A stretch of 64,000 nucleotides of DNA. Origin: Bacillus sp. AFS029637 (lineage in GTDB: Bacteria > Bacillota > Bacilli > Bacillales > Bacillaceae_G). Below are positions 19,638-29,971 of this stretch, piece after piece (position 1 is the stretch's first letter; the number at the start of each line of letters is the position of its first letter). The stretch lies in contig NZ_NUPZ01000040.1 of the NCBI RefSeq assembly GCF_002584985.1, positions 245,036 through 309,035 on the forward strand. Direction: 5' to 3'. Position numbers and translations under genes: made by a program. The notes under the pieces were generated by a model. That model saw only the letters and a program-made list of their open reading frames with translations, was not told the origin of the DNA and searched no databases.

Positions 19638-20421
19638 TATGTTTCTCCTTCCACTGCTCAATTAATAAATAAATATTTGAAACATGTTTTTCCGCTTCTA
19701 CTTCTCCGACTCTAATAATGTCTTCAATGTTTGTAAAAGCACGTGAACTAAATTGTTCCACAGCTGGTCGCATCATTAAATCTGATGCAATTTGCCGATT
19801 CATCACAAGCTCATGTTGCATAATTTCAATACTCTGCATAATCACATCATAAATAGACGTAACCTCTCCATTCACCTTAATTGGAGATACATCAACAGCA
19901 ATCACAATATCAGCACCTAACTCCTTCACAACCGATACTGGAATGCGATCAATAACTCCGCCATCCACTAATAATCGCCCATCTACTTTTTCTGGTACAA
20001 ATACCCCAGGTACCGATATGCTAGCCCTCACTGCATCTGCAACAGGCCCACTTGTAAAAACCACTTTTTCCCCTTTCAAGATGTCAGTAGCCACAACTGC
20101 CGTCGGGATATCTAACTCCTCTAAATTTTTATTATATGTAAACATTTTAATCATATCTTTGACACGTTTTCCAGCAATAAATCCCATTTTTGGAACCGTG
20201 AAATCCAAATAATATTTCCTCTTGAAAACAGTCGCCATTTTATACAGCCTTTCAACGTTACTGCCAGCTGCATAAAATGTACCGATTAAAGCACCCATGC
20301 TACTTCCCGCAATCATATGAATCGGTATACCATTTTCCCTTAAAACTTTTATAACGCCAATATGAGCAAATCCTTTCGCCCCCCCAGATCCAAGCGCTAA
20401 ACCAATTTTCGGTTCTTTCAT
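19630..20421 (-). CDS. ylbK: YlbK, patatin-like phospholipase (RssA family)
   Basis: This 263-residue patatin-domain protein has the oxyanion-hole loop GSGGAKG, the nucleophile elbow GSSMG (GxSxG) and the DGG motif with the catalytic Asp (LLVDGGV). These make it a likely lipid hydrolase of the NTE/RssA type, substrate unknown. A GTG at 20430 also opens the frame but lies within the ribosome site; ATG 20421 is preceded by AAAGGG at normal distance. It is divergent from ylbJ and coupled to ylbL. Confidence 0.88.
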   Translation of the reverse strand: MKEPKIGLALGSGGAKGFAHIGVIKVLRENGIPIHMIAGSSMGALIGTFYAAGSNVERLYKMATVFKRKYYLDFTVPKMGFIAGKRVKDMIKMFTYNKNLEELDIPTAVVATDILKGEKVVFTSGPVADAVRASISVPGVFVPEKVDGRLLVDGGVIDRIPVSVVKELGADIVIAVDVSPIKVNGEVTSIYDVIMQSIEIMQHELVMNRQIASDLMMRPAVEQFSSRAFTNIEDIIRVGEVEAEKHVSNIYLLIEQWKEKHNV

Positions 20422-20534
20422 TTTCCTCACCCTTTAACTTTTTTCATTCCTTTTTCATACTTATGGTCTAAATTCACCACGTATCCACGTATACTGAAAT
20501 GAACGTTTTTTGGGACAAAGGGGGATTTACTTAC

Positions 20535-22810
<2,276 letters not shown>

Positions 22811-23112
22811 CTGTTGTCACTACCTTTATTTCAATCTATCGAGCAATTATAGAAAACCCTTCTCAATTCAGTAACCGCTATCAAACCATACTATTCCATA
22901 AAGGTTTTCATGCACCTTTTAACTAACAATAGGAATATTCGGCTTAAAATAACCGCTCGCATTTTTTATGTATTCATCTCACCATTCGCTAATACGAATC
23001 CATTATGTATATTAGTTTCACTTTATCTTTTTTATCCTATCATAAAATAAAAAAAAGAAAAATAAAAAGCCCAACATAAAATTTATTTTCGTTATGTATA
23101 TCTTCATTTAGA
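22811..23112. other. AT-rich intergenic region upstream of rsmD
   Basis: I see no gene here. The region must carry the rsmD-coaD promoter on the minus strand. The part around 23040-23070 is nearly pure A and T. Confidence 0.3.
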
Positions 23113-23275
23113 TTGGACATAAATAATTATAACAACATCACCTTCGATGTTGTTGCCAACCGCGGAGAAGACTTACGTTTCCCCATAAGTTCTTCCTCCG
23201 GTTTCTCCTCTCCCTTTGCCTTCTTACTAGTACATACTAGTATAAGAAGGGCCCTGCTTTGCAGGGTTTTTTTTT
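23113..23275 (+). ncRNA. Structured RNA ending in an intrinsic terminator
   Basis: On the plus strand four hairpins follow one another: a 9-bp stem (23131-23139 with 23146-23154), a longer imperfect stem (about 23157-23203), a long imperfect stem (23219-23250) and a 6-bp GC stem with nine T residues (23252-23275). C-rich single strands lie between them. It precedes the gene at 23337 like an attenuator, or it is a free small RNA. An RNA family called the ylbH leader is known from the ylbG-ylbH gap in Bacillus; this may be that element, in which case the functional strand could be minus. Confidence 0.55.
23252..23275 (+). terminator. Intrinsic terminator upstream of the gene at 23337
   Basis: CCCTGC (23252-23257), a TTT loop, GCAGGG (23261-23266) and nine T residues form a textbook terminator. 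No plus-strand coding gene lies upstream, so it must end a leader or a small RNA. Confidence 0.85.
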
Positions 23276-23336
23276 ATTTGTCTACTTTTCATTTAAAAAG
23301 TGAGATGGTACAGTAAAAGAAAGAGGAGGAAAAAAT

Positions 23337-23726
23337 ATGATTCAACGCTTTATAGAACTCGGAGAAGGCTACTCTGATTTATATGAATTACTTGAAATTG
23401 CCAAAGCAAATCAAGAACGTATAACCCATATGTTACAATTCGAAACGATAAAAAATGAAAAAAAAGTTTGTTCACTTGTTGTAATATTAAAACCAACCAC
23501 TACTGGTGATTTCCAACCATTATACATATGTCGTGAAGGCATTCCTATGCTTGAAAATAAAAAAAGTAAACGTGTCGTTTTATTCGAAGAAACGGCAGAA
23601 CAACTAGGAAAAAAAGTGACTACATTTACTGTAAAACCATCCACAACTTTCCCAGAAAAAGAACTATTTTTCAATCATCTAATTGGCATTTTACGAATGA
23701 ACAATTTCATTCCTCCAATGAAATAA
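23337..23726 (+). CDS. Conserved hypothetical protein between ylbH and ylbG
   Basis: This 129-residue protein is not recognised. It is soluble, with no membrane segment or signal peptide, and has mixed alpha/beta character. Notable segments are IELGEGYSDLYELLEIA at the N-terminus and YICREGIPM in the middle. The ribosome site GAGGAGG and the ATG 23337 are excellent, and a strong terminator follows, so it is a real gene. B. subtilis has no gene here between ylbG and ylbH, so it looks like an addition in this lineage. Confidence 0.75.
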   Translation: MIQRFIELGEGYSDLYELLEIAKANQERITHMLQFETIKNEKKVCSLVVILKPTTTGDFQPLYICREGIPMLENKKSKRVVLFEETAEQLGKKVTTFTVKPSTTFPEKELFFNHLIGILRMNNFIPPMK

Positions 23727-23741
23727 TACTTTATTTCAAGT

Positions 23742-23778
23742 AAAAAAATCCCCCGCTAAACGTAGCAGGGGATTTTTT
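23742..23778. terminator. Bidirectional terminator after the gene at 23337 and ylbG
   Basis: An 11-bp outer stem (AAAATCCCC side paired with GGGGATTTT side) with an inner GCT/AGC pair lies between two converging genes, with A and T runs on both sides. Confidence 0.8.
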
Positions 23779-23781
23779 GCA

Positions 23782-24060
23782 TTAACTATAATCGTATTCT
23801 TTTGCCCGATCTGGACGAGAATTTTCAAATTCTGTTTTTAAAAACGGGCGGTACGACTGTTCTATCTTTTTCACAAAAGGAAGTTTGTTCAACTTATGCA
23901 TCATATGCTCAATTTGTTCCATATCACAATATACAACTGCATATTTTAAACGCTTTGATATGTAATGTATGTTACCATATTTCCTCAAAATCTTGGCATG
24001 TTTCAATGAATGTAAATAAACAATCATACTTTGTCGTTGCCCGAACATAATATTCTCCAT
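23782..24060 (-). CDS. ylbG: YlbG, UPF0298 family protein
   Basis: This is a small UPF0298 protein of 88-92 residues with the family core [19 protein letters not shown] and the C-terminal [16 protein letters not shown]. Function is unknown. Two starts are possible: ATG 24060 (92 residues) or ATG 24048 (MFGQ, 88 residues), which has GGAG six bases upstream. It lies between ylbF and the inserted gene at 23337, matching the order in B. subtilis. Confidence 0.88.
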   Translation of the reverse strand: MENIMFGQRQSMIVYLHSLKHAKILRKYGNIHYISKRLKYAVVYCDMEQIEHMMHKLNKLPFVKKIEQSYRPFLKTEFENSRPDRAKEYDYS

Positions 24061-24160
24061 CTTCTCCTTTTAAAAACTTATATTTTTATATTTTATGAAA
24101 CCCAATCAGAAATTTATGACATTATAGAACAAACTCTGTATACGTTTTCTTCCATATTCT

Positions 24161-24189
24161 AAAAAACGGGGTAACTCACCCCGTTTTTT
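24161..24189 (-). terminator. Terminator of ylbF
   Basis: An 11-bp stem (24161-24171 with 24179-24189) with flanking A and T runs overlaps the ylbF stop codon. Confidence 0.8.
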
Positions 24190-24628
24190 TGCATCCACAA
24201 CCGCCACCGGTACCGCAACCGCCGCCACAGCCACCAGCATCAAAAAATGGATTTCCCGTTGGAACTTTAACGGAAGAAGACACCTCAGAGCCGATTGCTA
24301 CACTAACTTCATCTAATAATTTTTGTAAAGCAGTTTCCACTCGTTTAAAGGCTGCAATCTTATCATGTAAGTCTACAGAACGCTTTAATTCCCTCATTTT
24401 CGTTGAAATGAAAGTATAGTCAGGATGGTATTTGCCAAAACGCTGCACTTCCTCATATCGTTCTTTCATCGCTGTAAATTGCTGAATTAACGCCTGAACT
24501 TCCATATCTTCATGCAATTCTTTATAACACTTACGATAATCTTCTGCTATATCTGAACAGATGATCGCTTTTGCAAGCTGCTCTGCCTTATCTAATATCA
24601 ATACGCTTTCCAGCGTCGCTACAATCAT
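24176..24628 (-). CDS. ylbF: YlbF (RicF), subunit of the RicA-RicF-RicT complex
   Basis: This 150-residue helical protein of the YlbF/YmcA family forms the Y-complex with YmcA and YaaT. In B. subtilis this complex binds iron-sulfur clusters, works with RNase Y in mRNA maturation and promotes sporulation and competence. The C-terminus is rich in glycine and cysteine (CGGGCGTGGGCGC), fitting cluster ligands. ATG 24628 with GGAGGTG upstream is preferred over an ATG at 24661. Its neighbours ylbG and ylbE support the call. Confidence 0.9.
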   Translation of the reverse strand: MIVATLESVLILDKAEQLAKAIICSDIAEDYRKCYKELHEDMEVQALIQQFTAMKERYEEVQRFGKYHPDYTFISTKMRELKRSVDLHDKIAAFKRVETALQKLLDEVSVAIGSEVSSSVKVPTGNPFFDAGGCGGGCGTGGGCGCKKTG

Positions 24629-24742
24629 GAGAGACACCTCCGAGTATTCATCATACCACATTTATAATAGAACTACTAATTGAAGTGCCTTACTTAAAAG
24701 AAAGATATAACTCTAACTGATTTTACACAATCTCAAATATAC

Positions 24743-25315
24743 TTATACATTAATATGTTCCGCAATATTATATTTAAGAACATCCCATTGTCCACTATTT
24801 TCTTTCACATAACTAATACATGCATTTTTTAATGGAGTCTTAAACGTAATTTCATCTGGTTCAATTGCATGTAAAATTGCTTTTATCGCATGGGAATGAG
24901 CAACAATGATAATACGCTTGCCAGAATGAGTTGCTGCAACATCTTTTAAAGCAGCAAAGCAACGGGTTACAATCTCTTCATCTTGCTCCATACCTTCTAC
25001 TTTACCTTCTGCAATTAACTCCCTAACAGTCGCAATCGGTTGCCCAGAAGCTTCACCAAAATTTCGTTCAACAAATCGCTCATCTAATAAAATTGATTGT
25101 AATCCAGCTGCCTCTGCGATTTCATTAGCTGTTTCTTGCGCTCTAATTAACGGGCTACTAATAATTAAATCCCACGTTTCCGCCTGTAAAGCAGCTGCAC
25201 TTTGAATCGCTTGCTTCTTCCCAACTTCATTAAGTGGAATATCTTCACGCCCCTGAATAATTTCTCGAAAATTCCAATCAGTTTGTCCATGTCGTACTAA
25301 ACAAATTTCCGTCAT
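24743..25315 (-). CDS. Histidine phosphatase superfamily protein (phosphoglycerate mutase-like)
   Basis: This 190-residue protein has the catalytic LVRHGQTDWN motif at residues 5-14, the SPLIRAQETA segment, an ERNFGEASGQ motif with the acid, and the second histidine in VAHSHAIKA. It is probably a broad acid phosphatase like PhoE rather than a glycolytic mutase. ATG 25315 has AAAGGAG upstream. It lies between ylbF and ylbE, where I do not expect it from the B. subtilis order. Confidence 0.88.
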   Translation of the reverse strand: MTEICLVRHGQTDWNFREIIQGREDIPLNEVGKKQAIQSAAALQAETWDLIISSPLIRAQETANEIAEAAGLQSILLDERFVERNFGEASGQPIATVRELIAEGKVEGMEQDEEIVTRCFAALKDVAATHSGKRIIIVAHSHAIKAILHAIEPDEITFKTPLKNACISYVKENSGQWDVLKYNIAEHINV

Positions 25316-25391
25316 GCTGCAACTCCTTTTTAAATAATCCGCTTCTATTGTAACAAAAGTTCTGCATGACGGACATAGTTTTCCCTTCCAA

Positions 25392-25640
25392 TTATGTCGC
25401 ATTTTGCTGCTTCATATATTGAAACATATCAATCATAATTGAAGCAACAGCTAATTGATTTTGAAATTTTTCTACTTTATCTGGTATCGTTTTCTTGAAA
25501 TGCTGCATTGCCGCTAGCTCAAAAGCCTCTTTTTCTTCAGGGTTTCGCGTTAATTTTCTATACCAGTATGGTTGCTCCCTAATATAGCGAGATAAATCCT
25601 CATCAGCTTTTATAAACTCCATAAGTTCTGCTCTCATCAT
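25392..25640 (-). CDS. ylbE: YlbE-like protein
   Basis: This 82-residue protein belongs to the YlbE family: the start RAELMEFIKADEDLSRYIREQPYWYRKLTRNP is typical, as is the final MFQYMKQQN. Function is unknown. Two adjacent ATGs are possible starts. It begins 8 bp after the ylbD stop codon and is probably cotranscribed with it. Confidence 0.88.
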   Translation of the reverse strand: MMRAELMEFIKADEDLSRYIREQPYWYRKLTRNPEEKEAFELAAMQHFKKTIPDKVEKFQNQLAVASIMIDMFQYMKQQNAT

Positions 25641-25648
25641 CTTTCCCC

Positions 25649-26086
25649 CTAATCCTTCTGAAAGAAAAATGGATTATTTTCTGAAGTACTTTGTTCTTGC
25701 TGCTCACGCTTCCCCTGAAATTGTTGAATAACTTGTTGCACACTACCAATTGCACTTGTCACATTAGCTAAATGATGTTGCATTTGTTCCACATCTAGCT
25801 TTTTAAAGAAAGAAAGCATTTGCCCCATCACATCTGCAGTTTTTTCCTCTTCAGTTCGATTATCTTTTTCTTTTTTGTTTTCTTTTACTGAAGAAAATGC
25901 AGGCGCTCCATCAGGTCTATAAGTTGCCCATATCGGATCTTCTTCACCAAGTAAGTACCATTCTTCGTAAAACTGTTGCCAAGTTTTTTGACCATTTCTA
26001 ACTTCATGAACCATTTTAGGGTGATGGTTTACAAACTCTTTAAACTGTTGAACCGATGGATGTAACGGTCCTTTTGTTGTTGGCAT
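25649..26086 (-). CDS. ylbD: YlbD-family protein (coat-associated)
   Basis: This 145-residue protein starts MPTTKGPLHPSVQQFKEFV and has the conserved WQQFYEEWYLLGEEDPIW segment; a polar, glutamine-rich C-terminus follows. YlbD of B. subtilis is reported as a spore coat component. A GTG at 26095 is in frame, but ATG 26086 lies at the right distance from GAAGAGGTGAGG. It heads the ylbD-ylbE pair. Confidence 0.86.
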   Translation of the reverse strand: MPTTKGPLHPSVQQFKEFVNHHPKMVHEVRNGQKTWQQFYEEWYLLGEEDPIWATYRPDGAPAFSSVKENKKEKDNRTEEEKTADVMGQMLSFFKKLDVEQMQHHLANVTSAIGSVQQVIQQFQGKREQQEQSTSENNPFFFQKD

Positions 26087-26095
26087 AATCCTCAC

Positions 26096-26283
26096 CTCTT
26101 CACGTGTATCTACTATATTGTAAGAAAAAAAAGGCGCATGGTTCGCCTATTTTTAGACGATTCATGCACCTTTTTACTCCGTTATTTGTTTGCGGGATGA
26201 TACCCACCTTACAATCCAGTGAATGCGAAGAAGTTAACCTAGAGAGTAACTATCCATAAAAGCCCACTGCTTGCGGTTTCACT
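26096..26283 (-). other. Structured spacer ylbC / ylbD with a terminator
   Basis: On the minus strand the region starts directly at the ylbC stop with GAAACCGCAAGCAGTGG, contains several short inverted repeats, and ends in a 5-bp stem (26132-26136 with 26144-26148) plus eight T residues. The first part shares the pattern GAAACnnnAAnCAGTGG with the spacer after ctaG (27944-28014), suggesting a shared intergenic repeat. I found no open frame with a ribosome site. Confidence 0.45.
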
Positions 26284-27318
26284 TTATTTTCGGATAAAGT
26301 TTTGTGTATAAAATTTGTCATATACCCCAACACCTAATCCAGTAAATTGTTCATTCAATAAATTTTTTCTATGGCCCTCACTATTTAGCCAACCCTGTAC
26401 CGCCGCAATTCCATCGCTATGTTGCGCCGCTATATTCTCACCAGCAAGTTGAAACCCTACTTTCCCGCGCTGTAAACGATCTCCTAATGTACCTAATGTA
26501 GGTGAATCATGTGAAAAATAATTATTGTCTTTCATATCCTTACTGTGACCAATAGCAACATCTGCTGTTTGTTGATCCCACGTTAAAAGCGGCAATTCGT
26601 GACGACTTCGAATAATATTTGTTAAATCAAAAATTTGTTGCATATTCCCATTCTCTACTTGTTTCATTTTTTCTGGCGTCAACGGGGGCTCTGCTAGTAA
26701 TTCACCTGAATACACAAGTTGGTACGGTCTTTGACGTAATAACGTTTCATCATCCATATAACGAACACCAACAAGCTCATGTGTAAAATGATCAAAATAT
26801 AATTGTGCCCATCCATCTTCTACAGGTATTAACGGTTGTTCCATTACTTCGGTATCAGATAACTCAAATTGATAACTATTTTTCCCTCTTTTTAATGAGA
26901 TCTCATGTGAGAACGGATTCTTTTTATATACTTCTTCATACTTTTCATTTATATAATAAGGTGTTACCTTAACTTGTTCACCAGCAACATACGCTGTTAC
27001 AACTTTACGTTCAGAAACTCCAAATTGAACATACTGAGCTAAATCTTGATTATATATCCACCATTCATATCCGTAAGCAGATGGCTCTATTCGGGATGGT
27101 TCGCCCCATTTTGCTAATAAATTTTCAGAGTCCCCACCCATCATATTTAAAACCGTATCCGAAGAGTCTTCGTTTACTTGTTTTTTCTTTTTCACAATTT
27201 TATTTTCTTGCTTAGATTGAGATGGGGTTAATATATATTGTGAAACGAGTAATTTCCCGTATAAATCAACAGCTAAAATTAAAAATGTAATCATTACGAT
27301 ACGCAATAATTTCTTCAA
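26284..27318 (-). CDS. ylbC: YlbC, CAP/SCP-domain secreted protein
   Basis: This 344-residue protein has an N-terminal membrane segment or signal (about residues 5-24), a CAP-associated N-terminal region (WGEPSRIEPSAYGYEWWIY) and a C-terminal CAP domain (SKDMKDNNYFSHDSPTLG, AGENIA, GWLNSEGHRKNLLN). The CAP motifs with conserved His and Glu are intact. Function in Bacillus is unknown. The start is TTG 27318, preceded by AGGAGGT; a possible in-frame start at 27360 lacks such a site. Confidence 0.87.
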   Translation of the reverse strand: MKKLLRIVMITFLILAVDLYGKLLVSQYILTPSQSKQENKIVKKKKQVNEDSSDTVLNMMGGDSENLLAKWGEPSRIEPSAYGYEWWIYNQDLAQYVQFGVSERKVVTAYVAGEQVKVTPYYINEKYEEVYKKNPFSHEISLKRGKNSYQFELSDTEVMEQPLIPVEDGWAQLYFDHFTHELVGVRYMDDETLLRQRPYQLVYSGELLAEPPLTPEKMKQVENGNMQQIFDLTNIIRSRHELPLLTWDQQTADVAIGHSKDMKDNNYFSHDSPTLGTLGDRLQRGKVGFQLAGENIAAQHSDGIAAVQGWLNSEGHRKNLLNEQFTGLGVGVYDKFYTQNFIRK

Positions 27319-27457
27319 ACGATATACCTCCTGCACAAAACATAAAATTGAGATATACACAAATCCTTTTCTTTCCTTTTTGTGTGTACCGTACTCTTCT
27401 CACTATATCATATTTTCGTGAAAAAAGTCTGGATTATCCCTTTTCTCTCAATATGAA

Positions 27458-27486
27458 TTGCACTTTCTTATTATTCATACTATTAT
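27458..27486 (+). promoter_or_regulatory. Sigma-A promoter for the YugN-like gene
   Basis: TTGCAC (27458-27463), a 17-bp spacer and TATTAT (27481-27486) lie 38 bp before the start codon. Confidence 0.65.
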
Positions 27487-27523
27487 AAAAATAATGGTAT
27501 AACATTAAAAAAGGAGGTATTCT

Positions 27524-27889
27524 ATGCAATTTACAAATACGAAATTTAACGGGGCAGTCGTTGATTTAACACTTTTAACTGAAATTATGGAAAATAACCA
27601 TTTTGTACTTGCTGGACAGTGGGATTATGAACGAGTTACATACGATTATAAATTCGAGATATTAACGGACGTTTATTATTTGCGAGTGCAAGGTATCGCT
27701 ATTGAAGGTGACATCGGCAGCAGACACGCTGAAGTAAAACTACTCCCTCCCTTATTAGGAAAGCATTATTATCCTCATGGAGTTGAATATGGTGATGATG
27801 AGACTTTCCCAACGAATGTACTCCAAAAAAGCGAACAACTCCTTCAAAATGTTGAAAAAGAATTAAAAGCATTTCAAATTATCGAGTAA
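27524..27889 (+). CDS. YugN-like family protein (syntenic with ylbA)
   Basis: This 121-residue soluble protein has the YugN-like pattern: AGQWDYERVTYDYKFE in the middle, EVKLLPPLLGKHYYPHGVEY, and a helical C-terminus. Function is unknown. The start ATG 27524 has AAAAAGGAGGT upstream. Its place between ylbC and the cta genes suggests it is the ylbA counterpart. A perfect 16-bp terminator follows. Confidence 0.78.
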   Translation: MQFTNTKFNGAVVDLTLLTEIMENNHFVLAGQWDYERVTYDYKFEILTDVYYLRVQGIAIEGDIGSRHAEVKLLPPLLGKHYYPHGVEYGDDETFPTNVLQKSEQLLQNVEKELKAFQIIE

Positions 27890-27891
27890 CC

Positions 27892-27926
27892 AAAAACGAG
27901 TGCATCATACTGATGCACTCGTTTTT
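27892..27926 (+). terminator. Terminator of the YugN-like gene
   Basis: A perfect 16-bp stem (27892-27907 with 27911-27926), a 3-base loop and a T run follow the stop codon by two bases. Confidence 0.88.
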
Positions 27927-27943
27927 TTATCCCTCTATTTACC

Positions 27944-28014
27944 GGGCAGTAAACGCCCGATTGGTGAAGGCTAATAATCAGTGGGGGATGCCCTCCACTG
28001 ATTAAAGTTTCAAT
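27944..28014 (-). repeat. Two-hairpin intergenic element after ctaG
   Basis: Directly after the ctaG stop the minus strand has a 10-bp stem (27975-27984 with 27995-28004) and then a CGGGC/GCCCG hairpin near 27952-27968. It starts with GAAACTTTAATCAGTGG, sharing a pattern with the spacer after ylbC. I recall similar elements scattered in B. cereus group genomes but cannot check this. It may serve as the ctaG terminator. Confidence 0.5.
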
Positions 28015-28920
28015 TTATTTCGTCTGCAAATAAGGTGGTAATTGTTGCAACTGCTCTTTATCCTTTTCTCGTTCTCTACGTGCCCATCTAAAGAATACAT
28101 AGCCAATAATCGTACCGTACACTATTTCCTGGACAATTTTCATAATGATACCGCCAGTTTGTTGGTCTTGTACTACTGGCATCCAATGCAAAAATTCTGG
28201 TCCAGTTATATTTAAATCTGATAAAGTCCCCGCCGGTACACATAGTTCCATCGCTTTCATCCAAGCAGCTGGATCCGTATACGTTGCAAATAACGGGGCA
28301 GTCGCAAAAATGATTAATGCACAAGCGGGCGTTAATAATATACCGTTAGCAAACATGTAACCCAGTTTCTTTATATCACTTAACGTTTGATATTCTGGTA
28401 ATGGATTTAGCATCGGCCACCACATCATCATTGCTGCAAAAAACAAAATAGCAAGGCAAATAGGATGTAAAACTTGACTTTGTTTTACAGTATCAAATAC
28501 AACTGGCAAATGATAAAAAGAGAATAAGCCATTAAATACAAGCAAAGCAATGAGTGGTTTTGCAAAGACTTTCAACATAATTTGAACAAACTTAAAAGAA
28601 GTAATATAACGATATAACCAAACTGGTATACCTAGTAGTAATAAAGGTGGTACTGCAATATACATAATCGCCATTTCAAACATATGTGCACTAAATACAA
28701 TATGTCCTATTAAATCGATTGGCCCCCCTTTTACAAAATACAAAAGAACAATTCCGATTGTAAAATAGAAAATCTGTTTCTTACTTACTTTAGTCGCATT
28801 TTCAAATCGTTCTCTATACGGCCCAATAATTAAAAAGTACCCAATCAAAATAGAAATCATAAACAACATAAATATAGGGCTCCATAAAGCTTGAAAACCG
28901 AATATCCATAAGTTATCCAT
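28015..28920 (-). CDS. ctaG: CtaG, caa3 oxidase assembly factor
   Basis: This 301-residue polytopic membrane protein of the Caa3_CtaG family has about seven hydrophobic segments, with FSAHMFEMAIMYIAVPPLLLLG and a WWPMLNPLPEYQTLS loop. In B. subtilis ctaG is needed for active caa3 oxidase. It is the last gene of ctaC-D-E-F-G. Start choice is open: ATG 28920 (MDNL) or GTG 28929; the first resembles the B. subtilis N-terminus more closely. Confidence 0.92.
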   Translation of the reverse strand: MDNLWIFGFQALWSPIFMLFMISILIGYFLIIGPYRERFENATKVSKKQIFYFTIGIVLLYFVKGGPIDLIGHIVFSAHMFEMAIMYIAVPPLLLLGIPVWLYRYITSFKFVQIMLKVFAKPLIALLVFNGLFSFYHLPVVFDTVKQSQVLHPICLAILFFAAMMMWWPMLNPLPEYQTLSDIKKLGYMFANGILLTPACALIIFATAPLFATYTDPAAWMKAMELCVPAGTLSDLNITGPEFLHWMPVVQDQQTGGIIMKIVQEIVYGTIIGYVFFRWARREREKDKEQLQQLPPYLQTK

Positions 28921-29011
28921 TTTCCACACCTACCTTCTGAAAACTGTTTTCTCCTTTCACTTAACGTGAATAAGGGGACTGTGATAGCACAAGTCCCCTA
29001 TGTCTTACTGT

Positions 29012-29344
29012 TTAAATCCATACAATTGTCATAAAAGCTAATATTGTAATTAGCCCTATTAGCAAGCCAGAATAGAGAAAGAAACTTGCTGCTTCATGCC
29101 CTTTATGACTCATATGCATAAAGTAGTATAATTGAAAAATCACTTGAACCACTGCTAATAGTAAAATAAACGGGACAGAGAAAATTGGACTAAACGTTTT
29201 CGGGTATGCTACCGCTACAAATGCTACTAATGTCAAAAATATCATTAATGCAAATGTAATAACTTGGTGCTTCATTTCCTCCGCACTTTTTCTCTTTCGA
29301 TAAACAAGATCGACCTTAGGATTATTCGTTTGCTTTATTGCCAT
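29012..29344 (-). CDS. ctaF: CtaF, cytochrome caa3 oxidase subunit IV
   Basis: This 110-residue protein has three membrane segments and the COX4_pro pattern, including FQLYYFMHMSHKGHE. It is the small subunit of the caa3 cytochrome c oxidase and stabilises the core. It starts 3 bp after the ctaE stop codon, so the two are tightly coupled. Confidence 0.93.
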   Translation of the reverse strand: MAIKQTNNPKVDLVYRKRKSAEEMKHQVITFALMIFLTLVAFVAVAYPKTFSPIFSVPFILLLAVVQVIFQLYYFMHMSHKGHEAASFFLYSGLLIGLITILAFMTIVWI

Positions 29345-29347
29345 TGT

Positions 29348-29971
29348 TTATCCCACCATTCCCATCAAATATACTACAGTGAAAATAAACACCCAAACTA
29401 CATCAATAAAGTGCCAATAGATTGATGCAACGTAAAACTTTGGTGCATTGTATAGATTTAAACCTCGCTTCGCATTTCTGAAGATTAATGTTAATATCCA
29501 ACACAATCCAAACAATACGTGAAGTCCATGTGTACCAACAAGAGCATAAAAAGCTGAACCAAATGCGCTACTTCTCATAGTATGCTTAAATTCATGCGTA
29601 TAATGATAAAACTCATATATTTCAAATCCCAAAAAGCCTAAGCCAAGTAACACTGTTACAAGTAACCAAAGCTGCATTTTCTTAAAGTTAAAGTTTTTCA
29701 TGTGATACATCGCATATACACTTGTTAAACTACTCGTTAATAAAAGCATCGTCATAATGAAAACGAGTGGCATTTGGAACATCTCTTGAGATGTTGGTCC
29801 ACCATTTGTAGAGTTTTTTAGCGCTAAATATGTGCCGAATAAGGAAGCGAACAACACTGTTTCGCCTCCAAGAAATAACCAAAAACCGACAAACTTATTT
29901 TTGCCCTCAAGGGTTGCTTTTTCAGGCTCTGCTGGAAATGTTTCATTTGTTAATTTTTCATCTACATGCAT
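29348..29971 (-). CDS. ctaE: CtaE, cytochrome caa3 oxidase subunit III
   Basis: This 207-residue protein has five membrane segments and subunit III motifs such as FGSAFYALVGTHGLHV (with its conserved His) and the C-terminal YWHFIDVVWVFIF. Subunit III sits beside the catalytic core and supports proton uptake. The ATG overlaps the ctaD stop codon by one base (TAATG). Confidence 0.95.
   Translation of the reverse strand: MHVDEKLTNETFPAEPEKATLEGKNKFVGFWLFLGGETVLFASLFGTYLALKNSTNGGPTSQEMFQMPLVFIMTMLLLTSSLTSVYAMYHMKNFNFKKMQLWLLVTVLLGLGFLGFEIYEFYHYTHEFKHTMRSSAFGSAFYALVGTHGLHVLFGLCWILTLIFRNAKRGLNLYNAPKFYVASIYWHFIDVVWVFIFTVVYLMGMVG

Noticed and set aside
26200-26230. GGTGGGTATCATCCCGC on the minus strand as a possible T-box antiterminator
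   Set aside because: It only loosely resembles the T-box consensus, and the gene downstream (ylbD) is not an aminoacylation or amino-acid gene.
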